Of a stretch of 64,000 bases of DNA, positions 45,268 through 54,995 are shown in pieces. The position numbers were made by a program, and so were the translations under genes. The stretch's first letter is position 1, and every line of letters starts with the position of its first letter. The stretch is from Psychrobacter celer. GTDB taxonomy: Bacteria > Pseudomonadota > Gammaproteobacteria > Pseudomonadales > Moraxellaceae. The notes below the pieces were generated by a model, which saw only the letters and a list, made by a program, of their open reading frames with translations, was not told where the DNA came from and did not search any database. The stretch spans positions 20,058 to 84,057 of the forward strand of contig NZ_JABASU010000011.1 in NCBI RefSeq assembly GCF_016107555.1, read 5' to 3'.

Positions 45268-45996
45268 ATGTGGGAGTTGGTAAAGGCAGGTGGTTGGTTG
45301 ATGACGCCGATTGTATTGTGCTCAATTTTGGCATTGGTCATCATTATCGAGCGTAGTCATACCTTACAGTTTAACAAAATCGTTCCAAGCAGACTGCGTG
45401 AACAGCTAATCACACGCTTGCGTGAAAACGGTGATATCGGCCGCACTCAGCTGATGAACGTTAAAGAAAAAACCCCATTAGGCGATATCCTAGCGACAGG
45501 GCTGCTCTATCGCCAGTATGGGCTAGAATCGATGACCATGCACATGCAAAACCGTGCCAGTGTGCAAATCCATCAGTTAGAAAAAAACATCAACATGCTC
45601 GGCACCATCGGCGCGATTGCCCCACTGCTTGGGCTATTGGGTACTGTACTGGGTATTATTTCATCGTTTTTGGCGATTACTGATGGCGCGATGCAGGACC
45701 CGACGATGCTAGCCGCTGGGGTATCACAAGCGCTGATAACCACAGCTGCAGGGATGATTGTGGCCATCCCTGCACTGGTGGCCTATCGCTATTTTCAGCG
45801 CCGTATCATTGATATCAATGCACAGTTTGAGACCCAAGCGGGCTTGATGATTCAAGAGCTATACGACTATCACCTGCTAGCAGATAGTAACCTGGCGGAT
45901 ATGCGTCAGTTTCCTTCTGCTGCAGTAGAGGGCGCGGCAGACTCAGCGCCTGCTATGCATGGGGAGGTCAATGCTGAAGCAGCCATGACCTCATAA
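45268..45996 (+). CDS. exbB: MotA/TolQ/ExbB family proton channel
   Basis: A 242-residue inner-membrane protein of the proton-channel family that energises outer-membrane processes with ExbD. Helix 1 starts MWELVKAGGWLMTPIVLCSI. The channel block is LGTIGAIAPLLGLLGTVLGI, and the last helix is ALITTAAGMIVAIPALVAYR with the conserved Thr. The C-terminus is extended and Ala-rich. AAAAGAGAAGCAAT precedes the ATG. exbD follows, then msbA, as in other Moraxellaceae and Pseudomonas. A TonB or TolA partner is not in the window, so the pair could also power lipid transport. Confidence 0.9.
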   Translation: MWELVKAGGWLMTPIVLCSILALVIIIERSHTLQFNKIVPSRLREQLITRLRENGDIGRTQLMNVKEKTPLGDILATGLLYRQYGLESMTMHMQNRASVQIHQLEKNINMLGTIGAIAPLLGLLGTVLGIISSFLAITDGAMQDPTMLAAGVSQALITTAAGMIVAIPALVAYRYFQRRIIDINAQFETQAGLMIQELYDYHLLADSNLADMRQFPSAAVEGAADSAPAMHGEVNAEAAMTS

Positions 45997-46074
45997 TCTG
46001 CGTCAGTGGTTATCAGTATTTTACGTTATCAGTATTCTACCAAGTGTGGTATTGAGTCAATTAAAGAGAATGGT

Positions 46075-46506
46075 ATGCGCTTTAGAAAACCGACGGTCGA
46101 GCCCCTTGAAATCAATCTGACACCGATGATTGATTGTTTATTATTCCTAATCGTGTTTTTATTGCTGGCCACCTCGTTCAATCATTTTAGCCGTTTAAAC
46201 ATCATTCTCCCTGAGGCAGAAGGGGTGGCGCTGACAGAGCAGAACAATACCATCGAAGTGGCAGTGCAAGAAGATGGTAACTACCTTGTCAATGGCATCA
46301 CACTTGCGAGCAGCAATGAAGCGGAGCTGACCAGTATGCTTCAGCAAGAAGCCGGTAGCAATCGTGAGATGCTCTTTGTCATCGCAGCGGATGCCAATGC
46401 CACGCATCAATCAGTCGTGCGTGTGATGGATGTCGCTGGCAAAATGGGGTTTTTGAACCTAAATATCAGTACGGTTGTGCCGCTTGGCCAATCGTTACCG
46501 CAATAA
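46075..46506 (+). CDS. exbD: ExbD/TolR family protein
   Basis: A 143-residue partner of ExbB, with one N-terminal helix and a periplasmic domain. It opens MRFRKPTVEPLEINLTPMID, in which the channel Asp (PMID) is the proton-carrying residue, then CLLFLIVFLLLATSF. ATG 46075 is chosen by length and by AAGAGAATGGT upstream; the frame opens at GTG 46006. It lies 78 bases after exbB and 119 before msbA, in one apparent operon. Confidence 0.93.
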   Translation: MRFRKPTVEPLEINLTPMIDCLLFLIVFLLLATSFNHFSRLNIILPEAEGVALTEQNNTIEVAVQEDGNYLVNGITLASSNEAELTSMLQQEAGSNREMLFVIAADANATHQSVVRVMDVAGKMGFLNLNISTVVPLGQSLPQ

Positions 46507-46625
46507 TATATGGCGTGCTCGATGCCGCACTTATCTGTAAAGCTGTAGTTCTGTGAAGCTGCAGTTCTTGAAGGTGCAGTATAGATGCAGTCCATTCATG
46601 TTATGACACCCAAATTGAGGCTTTT

Positions 46626-48413
46626 ATGAGCCAAGCTTATTCATCAAACGCTACAAAACCGTCTGCAAAAAAACAGTCGGCTGCGCCCTCAGGTACGCCG
46701 AAATACCAGACATTGCTGCGGCTGCTACGTTATCTTAAACCGTACTGGTGGGCATTGCTGTTGACTATTATAGGCTTTGCTATTAATGCATCGACCGAGA
46801 TTGGGACAGCGAAGTTATTGCAATATATTACTGATGCGATCAAGCAAAGTGATCAGAGTAAAAGGGATTGGTTTCCCGTTCTAATTATTATGCTTTTTTT
46901 AGTTCGCGGTGTGGGTAGCTTTTTGGGTAATTACTATTCTGCTTTGATTTCACGAAATCTGGTTTATGAGCTACGAGTAGAAGTTTTTAATAAGCTGCTG
47001 CGCTTGCCGAGTGCGTTTTATTTGGCCAATCCGGCAGGCACCATCTCCTCAAAGTTGATATTTGACGTCGAGCAAGTCACCGCTGCCAGTACCGACTCGA
47101 TGAAAACGGTGTTGCGAGATGGTTTGACTGTGATTGGTCTGATTGGATTTTTGTTCTATAGTAATTGGCGTTTGACCTTGATTTTGTTTGTGGTGTTGCC
47201 GCCCATATTATGGCTGATTCGCATCGCATCCAAGCGTTATCTCAAGTTGTCAAAAGGCATCCAAGAAACCATGGGGGATGTCAGCCATATCACCAATGAA
47301 GTCATCGGTGGCTATCAGGTGGTCAAAAACTACGGCGGTCAAGCTTACGAAGCCGAGCGTTTTGATAAAACCTCCAAAAAGAACCTGCGCCAAGGTATGA
47401 AGGTCGTCGTGACCAACAGTATCAATACCCCAGCGGTACAGCTGCTGATGGCCATGGCGATGTCGGTGGTGGTTTGGCTGGCCCTTAGACCATCGGTGAT
47501 CGATAATATCTCTGCCGGTGAGTTTATCTCGTATATCGCCGCGGCAGGACTGCTCAGTAAGCCGGTTCGATCCCTGACCGATGTCAATCAAAAACTGCAA
47601 AAAGGCATTGCCGCGGGTGAGTCCATCTTTGCGCTACTTGATGAGCCAGAAGAAAAAGACACCGGCACGGTCAGCCCAGCGTTGTCTGGGGAGATATCTC
47701 TGGACAATATCAGTTTGGTGTATCCTGATTCGACCGTAGCGCTGCGCGACTTTACGCTGGATGTGCGAGCAGGGGAGACGGTAGCCTTGGTAGGGCGCAG
47801 CGGCGCTGGTAAGTCTTCATTGGTTAATTTGTTGACGCGTACCTTGCCGACCTCCTCGGGGCAGATTACCTTGGATGGACGGCCGATTGAGGATATCGAG
47901 CTTGAGAGTCTGCGTGCGCAGATTGCGATGGTCAATCAGCAGGTGGTGCTATTTAATACCACTGTTTTTAATAACATCGCTTATGGCAGTTTGGCCAATA
48001 AAAGCCAAGCAGAGGTAGAAAAAGCAGCCAAAGATGCGTTTGCTCATGATTTTATTATGAAGCTGCCAAATGGCTATCAAAGCGAAATCGGCGCTGAAGG
48101 TCTGCAGCTGTCTGGTGGTCAGCGTCAGCGTTTGTCTATCGCTCGGGCTCTGCTAAAAGATGCACCGATTCTTATACTAGATGAGGCGACCAGCGCGCTG
48201 GACAATGAGTCAGAGTACTATATCCAGCAGGCACTTGATAATGTTATGAAAGACCGGACGACATTGGTCATTGCTCATCGATTGACGACCATTGAGTCCG
48301 CCGATCGTATCGCAGTCTTGGATGGTGGTCAGCTTGTAGAGCTGGGCACCCATGATGAGCTGATGCAGAAGCAAGGTCATTATGCCCAGATGTATGCCCG
48401 CGATTTTGAGTAG
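46626..48413 (+). CDS. msbA: Lipid A export ATP-binding/permease MsbA
   Basis: A 595-residue half-transporter that flips lipid A-core across the inner membrane. The six-helix domain occupies the first 330 residues and carries YWWALLLTIIGFAINASTEI. The ATPase domain has VALVGRSGAGKSSLVNLLTR (Walker A), LQLSGGQRQRLSIARALL (signature) and APILILDEATSALDNESEYY (Walker B). Length and order are normal. A polar N-terminal stretch of about 30 residues precedes the first helix. lpxK follows by 50 bases, an arrangement that couples lipid A export to its synthesis. Confidence 0.97.
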   Translation: MSQAYSSNATKPSAKKQSAAPSGTPKYQTLLRLLRYLKPYWWALLLTIIGFAINASTEIGTAKLLQYITDAIKQSDQSKRDWFPVLIIMLFLVRGVGSFLGNYYSALISRNLVYELRVEVFNKLLRLPSAFYLANPAGTISSKLIFDVEQVTAASTDSMKTVLRDGLTVIGLIGFLFYSNWRLTLILFVVLPPILWLIRIASKRYLKLSKGIQETMGDVSHITNEVIGGYQVVKNYGGQAYEAERFDKTSKKNLRQGMKVVVTNSINTPAVQLLMAMAMSVVVWLALRPSVIDNISAGEFISYIAAAGLLSKPVRSLTDVNQKLQKGIAAGESIFALLDEPEEKDTGTVSPALSGEISLDNISLVYPDSTVALRDFTLDVRAGETVALVGRSGAGKSSLVNLLTRTLPTSSGQITLDGRPIEDIELESLRAQIAMVNQQVVLFNTTVFNNIAYGSLANKSQAEVEKAAKDAFAHDFIMKLPNGYQSEIGAEGLQLSGGQRQRLSIARALLKDAPILILDEATSALDNESEYYIQQALDNVMKDRTTLVIAHRLTTIESADRIAVLDGGQLVELGTHDELMQKQGHYAQMYARDFE

Positions 48414-48463
48414 CCGTCAGTGCGTATAAAGCTTCAAATCAACGAATAAGTGAGCAACCAGCC

Positions 48464-49630
48464 TTGAGTATTGAGACGACAGTGACGCGTGCATGGCAAC
48501 GCAAAGCCGCTTGGCTATGGCTGCTGTTGCCTATTAGTTGGCTATATGGTCTCATCATCACGCTGCGTCGTCAGGCTTATCGATGGGGGGTGTTTGCCAG
48601 CTATCGGGCGCCCATACCTGTCATGGTCATCGGTAATATCAGTGTGGGCGGTAGTGGCAAGACGCCGCTGATTATTGAGTTGGTGAGCTATCTACAAGCG
48701 GTACATCGTATCAAGGTGGGGGTGATTAGTCGCGGCTATGGCGGCGATACCAGCCAGATGCCAGCGCTGGTCGATGCCAGCAGCACCCCTAGCGTGGTCG
48801 GCGATGAGCCGTGTTTGATCGTCAACATGACAGGCGCACCGATGGCAGTCAGTCCCAATCGGCAGCAAGCGATCACCACGTTATTGGCCGCTCATCCAGA
48901 CTTGCAACTGATCATTGCTGATGATGGCTTGCAGCATTATGCACTGCAGCGTGATATAGAGTGGATCGTCGTGGACACCGCTCGCGGTTTTGGTAATAAG
49001 CAGCTACTACCGACAGGGTTTTTACGTGAGCCATTGTCTCGGCTTAAGGGTGCCACTGTTGTGTATCATAGCAAGCAACAGATAAGTCCAGCCGCCGAGC
49101 ACGCAAGCAAGCAAAAGCAGCCGAATCAGCGCCTGCTTATGTATATGCAAGCGGACAGCATGCAGCCTTTATGGGCACCTGCATTGGCGAATACCAAAAA
49201 ACCAAACGCTGCGAAGGCCGATATACAGACAAGTGAGCAGCAAGATCATCCGGCAGCGCCAAAGACAGGCAGTCAAGTACATGCAGTCAGCGGCATCGGC
49301 TATCCGCAGCGTTTTTTTGAGACGCTCACAGATTTGGGCTTTGAGGTTATCGCTCATCCTTATCCAGATCATTATGATTTTACTTTGGCGGAGCTGCTAC
49401 AGTATCGTCAGCATCCTATTGTCGTTACCACAAAAGACGCTGTAAAAATCAAAGCATTACTCTCAAAAGCCATGGCTGATAATGCGCTAGATGATGACTA
49501 CCAAGCGCTGGTGAGTAGGCTCTGGGTATTGCCAGTCACCGCCGTGCTCTCTGATGATTGCTACCGCTTATTGACAGAGCAATTACAGAGACTGGATATC
49601 GATATCAAGCCTCATCAGGCGCTAAAATAA
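48464..49630 (+). CDS. lpxK: Tetraacyldisaccharide 4'-kinase
   Basis: A membrane-associated kinase that phosphorylates the 4' position of the lipid A disaccharide. The P-loop is VMVIGNISVGGSGKTPLIIE; further motifs are VGVISRGYGG and LIIADDGLQHYALQRDIEWI. The start appears to be TTG 48464 (48482 GTG is an alternative; no ATG fits). It has 388 residues; LpxK usually has 330-345. The extra is a Gln/Ala-rich stretch at about 205-270 (QISPAAEHASKQKQPNQ to DIQTSEQQDHPAAPKTGSQ). It lies between msbA and kdsB. Confidence 0.95.
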   Translation: MSIETTVTRAWQRKAAWLWLLLPISWLYGLIITLRRQAYRWGVFASYRAPIPVMVIGNISVGGSGKTPLIIELVSYLQAVHRIKVGVISRGYGGDTSQMPALVDASSTPSVVGDEPCLIVNMTGAPMAVSPNRQQAITTLLAAHPDLQLIIADDGLQHYALQRDIEWIVVDTARGFGNKQLLPTGFLREPLSRLKGATVVYHSKQQISPAAEHASKQKQPNQRLLMYMQADSMQPLWAPALANTKKPNAAKADIQTSEQQDHPAAPKTGSQVHAVSGIGYPQRFFETLTDLGFEVIAHPYPDHYDFTLAELLQYRQHPIVVTTKDAVKIKALLSKAMADNALDDDYQALVSRLWVLPVTAVLSDDCYRLLTEQLQRLDIDIKPHQALK

Positions 49631-49732
49631 ACAAAAAAATAAAGCGGCTCTAAAAACAGTCATTATCAAAGATAGCCATTATCAAAAATATATAAGACGG
49701 TACGTCACATCAAATCTACTAAGGAAGTAACC

Positions 49733-50584
49733 ATGTCTAACATTGAGTCTGTCATTGACCCTGCTACTGCGTCTATGGCTGCTGTCAAAACTCACATTGT
49801 GATTCCTGCCCGTTTTAAGAGTACTCGACTACCTGGCAAGCCGTTATTAGCTATTCATGGCAAGCCGATGATTTTGTGGGTCGCTGAAAAGGCGCAAGCG
49901 GCACATTTTGCTGATGACATGTGTATCGCAACTGATGATGAGCGCATTGCTCAGGTGTGTATGGACGCAGGGTTTGAGGTGGTGATGACCAGCCGCGAGC
50001 ATGCTTCGGGTACAGATCGCTTAGCGGAAGTTGCAGCCATCAAAGGCTGGGCTGATCAGGATATCGTCATCAACATGCAAGGCGATGAGCCGCTGGTGCC
50101 GCCTTTATTATTAGAACAAGTAAAGGATCTATTGGTCGCGGATAAAGCCAGCGTCATGGCCACCTTGTGTGAGCCGATCGATGATTATGAGACTTTTTTG
50201 CGTCACTCAGTGGTCAAGGTCGTCAGTCAATATACCAATGCGCTGCAGCGCGCGCTATATTTTAGCCGCGCGCCTATTCCTTGTGACCGTGATGTGGTAT
50301 TGGCAGACGAGCCAAACAAGCAACCACCCAAAAACGCTTATCGGCATTTGGGGCTTTATGCGTACCGCGTGAGCTTGCTACAGCAGTTTGTACATTGGCC
50401 ACAGACCCCGCTTGAGACCTTAGAGAGTCTGGAACAACTACGCGTACTAGAAAACGGCGGCCATATTGCTATCGCGACCGCAGCGTGTCATCTGCCGGCT
50501 GGGGTCGATACCCAAGAGGACTTGGATCGCCTCAATGCAATGGCATTTACCGACTTTCAGAGCCCGAGCAGCACCACTAACTAA
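49733..50584 (+). CDS. kdsB: CMP-KDO synthetase
   Basis: 3-deoxy-manno-octulosonate cytidylyltransferase, which activates KDO with CTP for LPS core synthesis. Motifs are [39 protein letters not shown] (as [10 protein letters not shown]) and [15 protein letters not shown]. The 283 residues include about 20 extra N-terminal residues before HIVIPAR. TAAGGAAGTAACC is a good ribosome site. It continues the LPS block and is followed by holB. Confidence 0.96.
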   Translation: MSNIESVIDPATASMAAVKTHIVIPARFKSTRLPGKPLLAIHGKPMILWVAEKAQAAHFADDMCIATDDERIAQVCMDAGFEVVMTSREHASGTDRLAEVAAIKGWADQDIVINMQGDEPLVPPLLLEQVKDLLVADKASVMATLCEPIDDYETFLRHSVVKVVSQYTNALQRALYFSRAPIPCDRDVVLADEPNKQPPKNAYRHLGLYAYRVSLLQQFVHWPQTPLETLESLEQLRVLENGGHIAIATAACHLPAGVDTQEDLDRLNAMAFTDFQSPSSTTN

Positions 50585-50652
50585 AATAGCCTAAGCAAAA
50601 TTACCATTAAGCTTTCAAGTCATTTTATAAAGCTGGAGCCATAGGTCATACA

Positions 50653-51771
50653 ATGGAAAATATAGGTGCATCAAAGACTGCAGATGATATTTACTTTGCG
50701 CCACTATTGCCATGGCAGCAGGCATTATGGTCACAGCTCACTGACCGCGTCACTCGGCAGCAGACTTTGCCGCATGCTCTACTGGCCGCAGGCATGCAAG
50801 GCATGGGCAAACGTGCTTTTGTTTGGCGTCTGGTGGCGTGGCTGTTATGCCATGAGCGTGCCACCCATCCGCAAGGGGCGTGTGCCACGTGCGATAGCTG
50901 TCAGTGGCTCAGATCTGGTACACATCCAAGCTTACAGACGCTGCCACTTATCAGTATGCCAGTCAGTATCGATAATATAGAAGCTAAAGAAAAAGTCGGT
51001 AAAAAAAACACCAAGACCACAAGCAATAGCGCCTTAAAAATAAAAGTAGATGACATCCGCGCGCTACAGCCCTTTATTTATCAAGGCGGCCAAGGCCTGC
51101 GCATCTGTGTGTTAGACCATGCAGAGCAAATGACGGTCGCTGCCGCCAACGCGCTGCTCAAGACCTTGGAGGAGCCGCAAGCGCAGGTACATTTGTTTTT
51201 GATTAGCGACAGTCCAGCCCAACTGTTACCCACGATCAAAAGCCGCGTCCAGCAGTTGGCGTTACAGACGATTGAGCCTGCAGTCGCCATGGATTATATA
51301 ACGCAGGCACTTGGGGCGACGGTCAACCGTGAAGCCGTGAGCCCAGCCGGGCTTCGCCAGCTTATACAGCTGGCTAACGGCGCGCCGCTCGCTGCGATTG
51401 CCTTGGCCAACGCCCCATGGTATAGCAAGCGTGCCTTGTGGCTGACGACTTGGCTGGCGCTGCGAAGTGGCAAACGTAGTAGCGTGGCGGCTAGCGACTA
51501 TTGGCAATCACAGCTTAGTATTATAGAGTTTATTCAGCTCTCTGAGCTGATGCTGCTCGACATACGCCGCGTCTGTTTAGGTCTAGCAGTACTACAGCAA
51601 GACATCAATTGGACAGCGCTTACGAGCGATCAGGCTGATGGCAGTACCCCTGACGACAGTGCTATAGAGGCATTTTTTCATCACTTGCAGCAAAGCAAAG
51701 TTGCGCTACAACAAAATGTGCAAGAAAAATTTGCCTATGATAAGCTGATGCAAGAATTGGCGCGTTTATAA
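50653..51771 (+). CDS. holB: DNA polymerase III delta' subunit
   Basis: A 372-residue clamp-loader component that helps open and load the sliding clamp. The degenerate Walker A is GMQGMGKRAFVWRLVAWLL. A zinc-binding cluster is formed by CHERATHPQGACATCDSC. The RFC-type block is DHAEQMTVAAANALLKTLEE with SDSPAQLLPTIKSRVQQL. A Lys/Thr-rich insert at about 110-130 (KEKVGKKNTKTTSNSALKI) is unusual. It directly precedes the PilZ gene, a conserved pairing. Confidence 0.94.
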   Translation: MENIGASKTADDIYFAPLLPWQQALWSQLTDRVTRQQTLPHALLAAGMQGMGKRAFVWRLVAWLLCHERATHPQGACATCDSCQWLRSGTHPSLQTLPLISMPVSIDNIEAKEKVGKKNTKTTSNSALKIKVDDIRALQPFIYQGGQGLRICVLDHAEQMTVAAANALLKTLEEPQAQVHLFLISDSPAQLLPTIKSRVQQLALQTIEPAVAMDYITQALGATVNREAVSPAGLRQLIQLANGAPLAAIALANAPWYSKRALWLTTWLALRSGKRSSVAASDYWQSQLSIIEFIQLSELMLLDIRRVCLGLAVLQQDINWTALTSDQADGSTPDDSAIEAFFHHLQQSKVALQQNVQEKFAYDKLMQELARL

Positions 51772-51834
51772 ACCAATATTTAAAACGAGCGCTCACTCAT
51801 AAAAATTTAATCCAATGACTAAAGGAAGCTGACT

Positions 51835-52182
51835 ATGGCCATGCCAGGACGCGGCGGGGTCTTAACCTGCCATATTGAAGACATCGAAACGCTATATGCC
51901 AGCTACTTATCTTTTGTGACCAATGGAGCGTTATTTGTACCGTCTGATCGTCCACAGCAGTTGGGCGATGAAGTGTTTATTGCCATCACGTTGCCAAACT
52001 CCAGCGAGCGTTTACCGATGAATGGTAAGGTGGTGTGGATCAACTCTAAAAGCCAAAGCGGCCGGCCAGCCGGTTTTGCGGTACAAATCGGCACCGATAT
52101 CGCAGGGCAAAGAATCAAAAACGAAGTAGAGCGTTTATTGGCTGGCAAAATCGACAGTTTGCAGTCTACTTATACCATGTAG
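51835..52182 (+). CDS. pilZ: PilZ domain protein
   Basis: A 115-residue PilZ protein of the type IV pilus group. It shows FVTNGALFVPSDRPQQLGDE and NGKVVWINSK with GFAVQIG near the end. It lacks the full RxxxR and DxSxxG c-di-GMP-binding motifs: the RxxxR arginines are missing and only NG remains of the second. It therefore probably acts by protein contact, as PilZ does for PilB/FimX. AAAGGAAGCTGACT precedes the ATG. It follows holB by 63 bases, as in Pseudomonas. Confidence 0.93.
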   Translation: MAMPGRGGVLTCHIEDIETLYASYLSFVTNGALFVPSDRPQQLGDEVFIAITLPNSSERLPMNGKVVWINSKSQSGRPAGFAVQIGTDIAGQRIKNEVERLLAGKIDSLQSTYTM

Positions 52183-52232
52183 CTGACGCGTTATGGTGAT
52201 GACTGGCATGCTATGCTAGGCGTATAAAGTAT

Positions 52233-52276
52233 AAAAAAGGCTGCGGTATCTCATTTAAGATACCGCGGCCTTTTTG
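52233..52276 (+). terminator. Bidirectional terminator between pilZ and ppk2
   Basis: AAAAAAGGCTGCGGTATCT pairs with AGATACCGCGGCCTTTTT around a short loop, with A- and T-runs at both sides. It can end transcription of both convergent genes. Confidence 0.92.
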
Positions 52277-52311
52277 TTTGAGATAGAGTAGGGCAAGATA
52301 ATCGTAAGTCG

Positions 52312-53325
52312 TTAATAACGCGGCGGCACGTACATATCATCTGGGATAGGCTCGCGGTAATATTCATCATCGCGTTTGCGCTCTGGTAGCTCGACCTCAT
52401 CACGCGGTACTTCTTTATAAGGGATTTGCTCGAGCAGATGGGCGATACAATTAAGACGCGCGCGCTTTTTATTATTACCCTCAACCACCCACCAAGGCGC
52501 TTCTGGGATATGAGTGCGCTCAAACATCGTCTCTTTGGCTTTAGTATAATCTTCCCAGCGTCGACGCGATTGTAAGTCCATCGGTGATAGTTTCCACTGC
52601 TTTAGCGGATCATGGATGCGGCTCATAAACCGTGAATGCTGCTCATCATCAGTAATTGAAAACCAGTATTTTACGAGGCGGATACCTGAGCGCACTAGCA
52701 TACGCTCAAACTCAGGTACCGATTGAAAAAACTCTTCGTACTGCGCATCACTGCAAAACCCCATGACGCGCTCAACACCAGCACGGTTATACCAGCTACG
52801 ATCAAATAAGACAATCTCGCCCGCCGCTGGCAAGTGTGCTACATAACGCTGAAAATACCACTGTGATTGTTCACGCTCGGTAGGCGCAGGTAGGGCGGCT
52901 ACTCTACAAACCCTTGGATTCAGCCGCTGAGTGATGCGCTTAATCGCACCGCCTTTACCCGCAGAGTCGCGTCCTTCAAAGATAACGACAATGCGCTCGC
53001 CGCGATCCACCACCCAATCTTGGAGTTTTATCAGCTCTCTTTGCAGACGTACCAGCTCTTGAAAGTAGGTGCGCCGCTCCAAAACCTCATGCTCGCTCAT
53101 CTCAATACCATCGAAATGAAAATCTCGCACATAATCATCAACTTCGTTCTCAAGCTCCTCATCATAGGTATCGATCAAGTCTAGATGCATCTTGCGACGC
53201 AGCTCATCATCGTATACCTCCTTATCCATACGCTCGACAAAGTTATCCTGCTCAGGCGGGCTCAGTTCGTGTCGCTCTTGAATCGTTAGAGAGTCAGGGT
53301 CTATTGCTGATGGTATCTTAGGCAT
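52312..53325 (-). CDS. ppk2: Polyphosphate kinase 2
   Basis: A 337-residue PPK2 that transfers phosphate between polyphosphate and nucleotides. Walker A is IVVIFEGRDSAGKGGAIKRI. LPAPTEREQSQWYFQRYVAH and IVLFDRSWYNRAGVERVMGF carry the Walker B Asp and lid. The single PPK2 domain and the N-terminal helical extension (about 75 residues) resemble class I enzymes, which favour making GTP or ATP; class is inference. It is transcribed alone, convergent with pilZ. Confidence 0.95.
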   Translation of the reverse strand: MPKIPSAIDPDSLTIQERHELSPPEQDNFVERMDKEVYDDELRRKMHLDLIDTYDEELENEVDDYVRDFHFDGIEMSEHEVLERRTYFQELVRLQRELIKLQDWVVDRGERIVVIFEGRDSAGKGGAIKRITQRLNPRVCRVAALPAPTEREQSQWYFQRYVAHLPAAGEIVLFDRSWYNRAGVERVMGFCSDAQYEEFFQSVPEFERMLVRSGIRLVKYWFSITDDEQHSRFMSRIHDPLKQWKLSPMDLQSRRRWEDYTKAKETMFERTHIPEAPWWVVEGNNKKRARLNCIAHLLEQIPYKEVPRDEVELPERKRDDEYYREPIPDDMYVPPRY

Positions 53326-53460
53326 ATAAAACTCATTAATATAAAAATGTCATAGCAGTGTTAGGGCTATCATTACTTTACCATACCTTTAATAAATTCT
53401 AGAGATAGGTTAACGGTTATTTATAAAAAGCAGTCACAATAAAAACCTTTTAGCCATAAA

Positions 53461-53492
53461 AAACGCCCTCTGATGATCATCAAAGGACGTTT
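53461..53492 (-). terminator. Terminator downstream of the thiolase gene
   Basis: On the minus strand ACGTCC and GGGCGT with TGATGATCATCA in the middle form a long near-palindrome, followed by TTTTTTA. Confidence 0.75.
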
Positions 53493-53506
53493 AAATATAA
53501 CGATAA

Positions 53507-53535
53507 GCTTATGAATAAATCATTTATTCATAAGC
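53507..53535 (-). repeat. Perfect 13-base hairpin
   Basis: GCTTATGAATAAA and TTTATTCATAAGC flank a TCA loop, 15 bases past the thiolase stop. It is A/T-rich and lacks a T-run, so it may be a second terminator arm, an mRNA-stabilising end or a protein site. Confidence 0.6.
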
Positions 53536-53549
53536 AGTAAACTCTCAGC

Positions 53550-54995
53550 TTACTTCTCTAAGATACAAGTGACGCCTTGACCACCAGCAGCGCAAATAGA
53601 GACAAGCGCACGGCCTGAGCCTTTTTCGTCGAGTAATTTAGCCGCTGTGGCTAAGATACGACCACCAGTTGCAGCAAAAGGATGACCAGCTGCTAGTGAT
53701 GAACCGTTGACGTTAAGCTTGCTACGATCGATGGAACCTAGTGGCGCATCAAGACCTAGACGTTCTTGACAGAATGTCTCATCTTCCCATGCTGCAAGCG
53801 TTGAGAGCACTTGTGACGCAAACGCTTCGTGGATTTCATAAAAGTCGAAGTCTTGCAGCGTTAGGCCAGCACGCTCAAGCATACGCGGTACCGCATAGGC
53901 AGGTGCCATTAGCAAGCCTTCAGTAGTACCTGACTTGCCGATGAAATCAACAGCCGCTGTTTCTTGGTGCGCGATGTACGCCAATGGCTTGAGGCCGTGT
54001 TCTTTTGCCCACTCATCCGTACCGAGTAGGACACAAGAGGCGCCATCAGTGAGAGGGGTAGAGTTGGCCGCTGTCATGGTTGGGTTGGCGTTCTTTTTAC
54101 CAAATACTGGCTTTAGCTTGCCCAACTTTTCGAGCGTGGTGTCGGGGCGCAAGTTGTTGTCACGAGTCAAGCCTTTATATGGCGTGATAAGGTCGTCAAA
54201 GAAGCCTTCGTCATAAGCACGTGCTAGGTTTTTATGGCTATTAAACGCCAGCTCGTCTTGGGCTTCGCGGCTGATATTCCACTCAAGCGTGGTGATGGCT
54301 TGGTGCTCACCCATTGATAGGCCGGTACGCGGCTCACCATTTTGTGGGGTGTCGATCAAATCTTTCGGGTTTAGCCCCATTAGTGCTTTTAGGCGCTGCT
54401 TATTGTCTTTTGCCGCACCAAGTTTGATAAGGACTTTGCGCAGACCATCACCGATAGCGATAGGCGCATCAGAGGTGGTATCGACACCGCCTGTGATGGC
54501 TGAGTCAATCAAACCAAGGGCGATTTTGTTGGCAGAGGCAAAGGTCGCTTGTAAGCCAGTACCACAGGCTTGTGAGATATCGTATGTTGGCGTATGAGGG
54601 TTTAGGGCTGTGTTTAGCGTCGCTTCACGCGTTAAGTTGATGTCGCGGCTCAGCTTCATGACCGCACCAGAGACGACCTCTCCGATGATTTCGTCTTGTA
54701 GGTTATAACGCTCGACCAAACCATCTAATGCAGCGGTTAGCATGTCCGTATTGCTGACGTCAGCATAAGTGCCGTTTGAGCGGGCAAAGGGGATACGGTT
54801 GCCGCCCAAGATTGCGACGCGGTTTAGGTTTGAGGCTGGTTTGGCCTTTTTTGATTGGGTGGCAGCTGCTGTTTTGCTGACGGCTGCGGCAGTGCCCTCA
54901 GTGGTTTTTTTGCTGTTATTGCTGCTGCTATCGGTAGACTTTACGACAGTGCTTTCAACGACTGGACTATCAGGGTGATTGTTTTTATTACTCAT
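53550..54995 (-). CDS. Acetyl-CoA C-acyltransferase (thiolase)
   Basis: A 481-residue thiolase, FadI/FadA2-like. The nucleophilic Cys is in YDISQACGTGLQATFAS (near residue 143), the His in DFYEIHEAFASQVLSTL and the second Cys in VSICAAGGQGVTCILEK. Preceding the fold is a Ser/Thr/Ala/Lys-rich N-terminal stretch of about 55 residues, unusual for thiolases. It is divergent from the reductase and hydratase genes at 55526 and 57201; the same trio (thiolase, two-domain FabG, MaoC) occurs as fadA2-fabG4-htdX in mycobacteria. It presumably acts in the same beta-oxidation or ketoacyl pathway. Confidence 0.93.
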   Translation of the reverse strand: MSNKNNHPDSPVVESTVVKSTDSSSNNSKKTTEGTAAAVSKTAAATQSKKAKPASNLNRVAILGGNRIPFARSNGTYADVSNTDMLTAALDGLVERYNLQDEIIGEVVSGAVMKLSRDINLTREATLNTALNPHTPTYDISQACGTGLQATFASANKIALGLIDSAITGGVDTTSDAPIAIGDGLRKVLIKLGAAKDNKQRLKALMGLNPKDLIDTPQNGEPRTGLSMGEHQAITTLEWNISREAQDELAFNSHKNLARAYDEGFFDDLITPYKGLTRDNNLRPDTTLEKLGKLKPVFGKKNANPTMTAANSTPLTDGASCVLLGTDEWAKEHGLKPLAYIAHQETAAVDFIGKSGTTEGLLMAPAYAVPRMLERAGLTLQDFDFYEIHEAFASQVLSTLAAWEDETFCQERLGLDAPLGSIDRSKLNVNGSSLAAGHPFAATGGRILATAAKLLDEKGSGRALVSICAAGGQGVTCILEK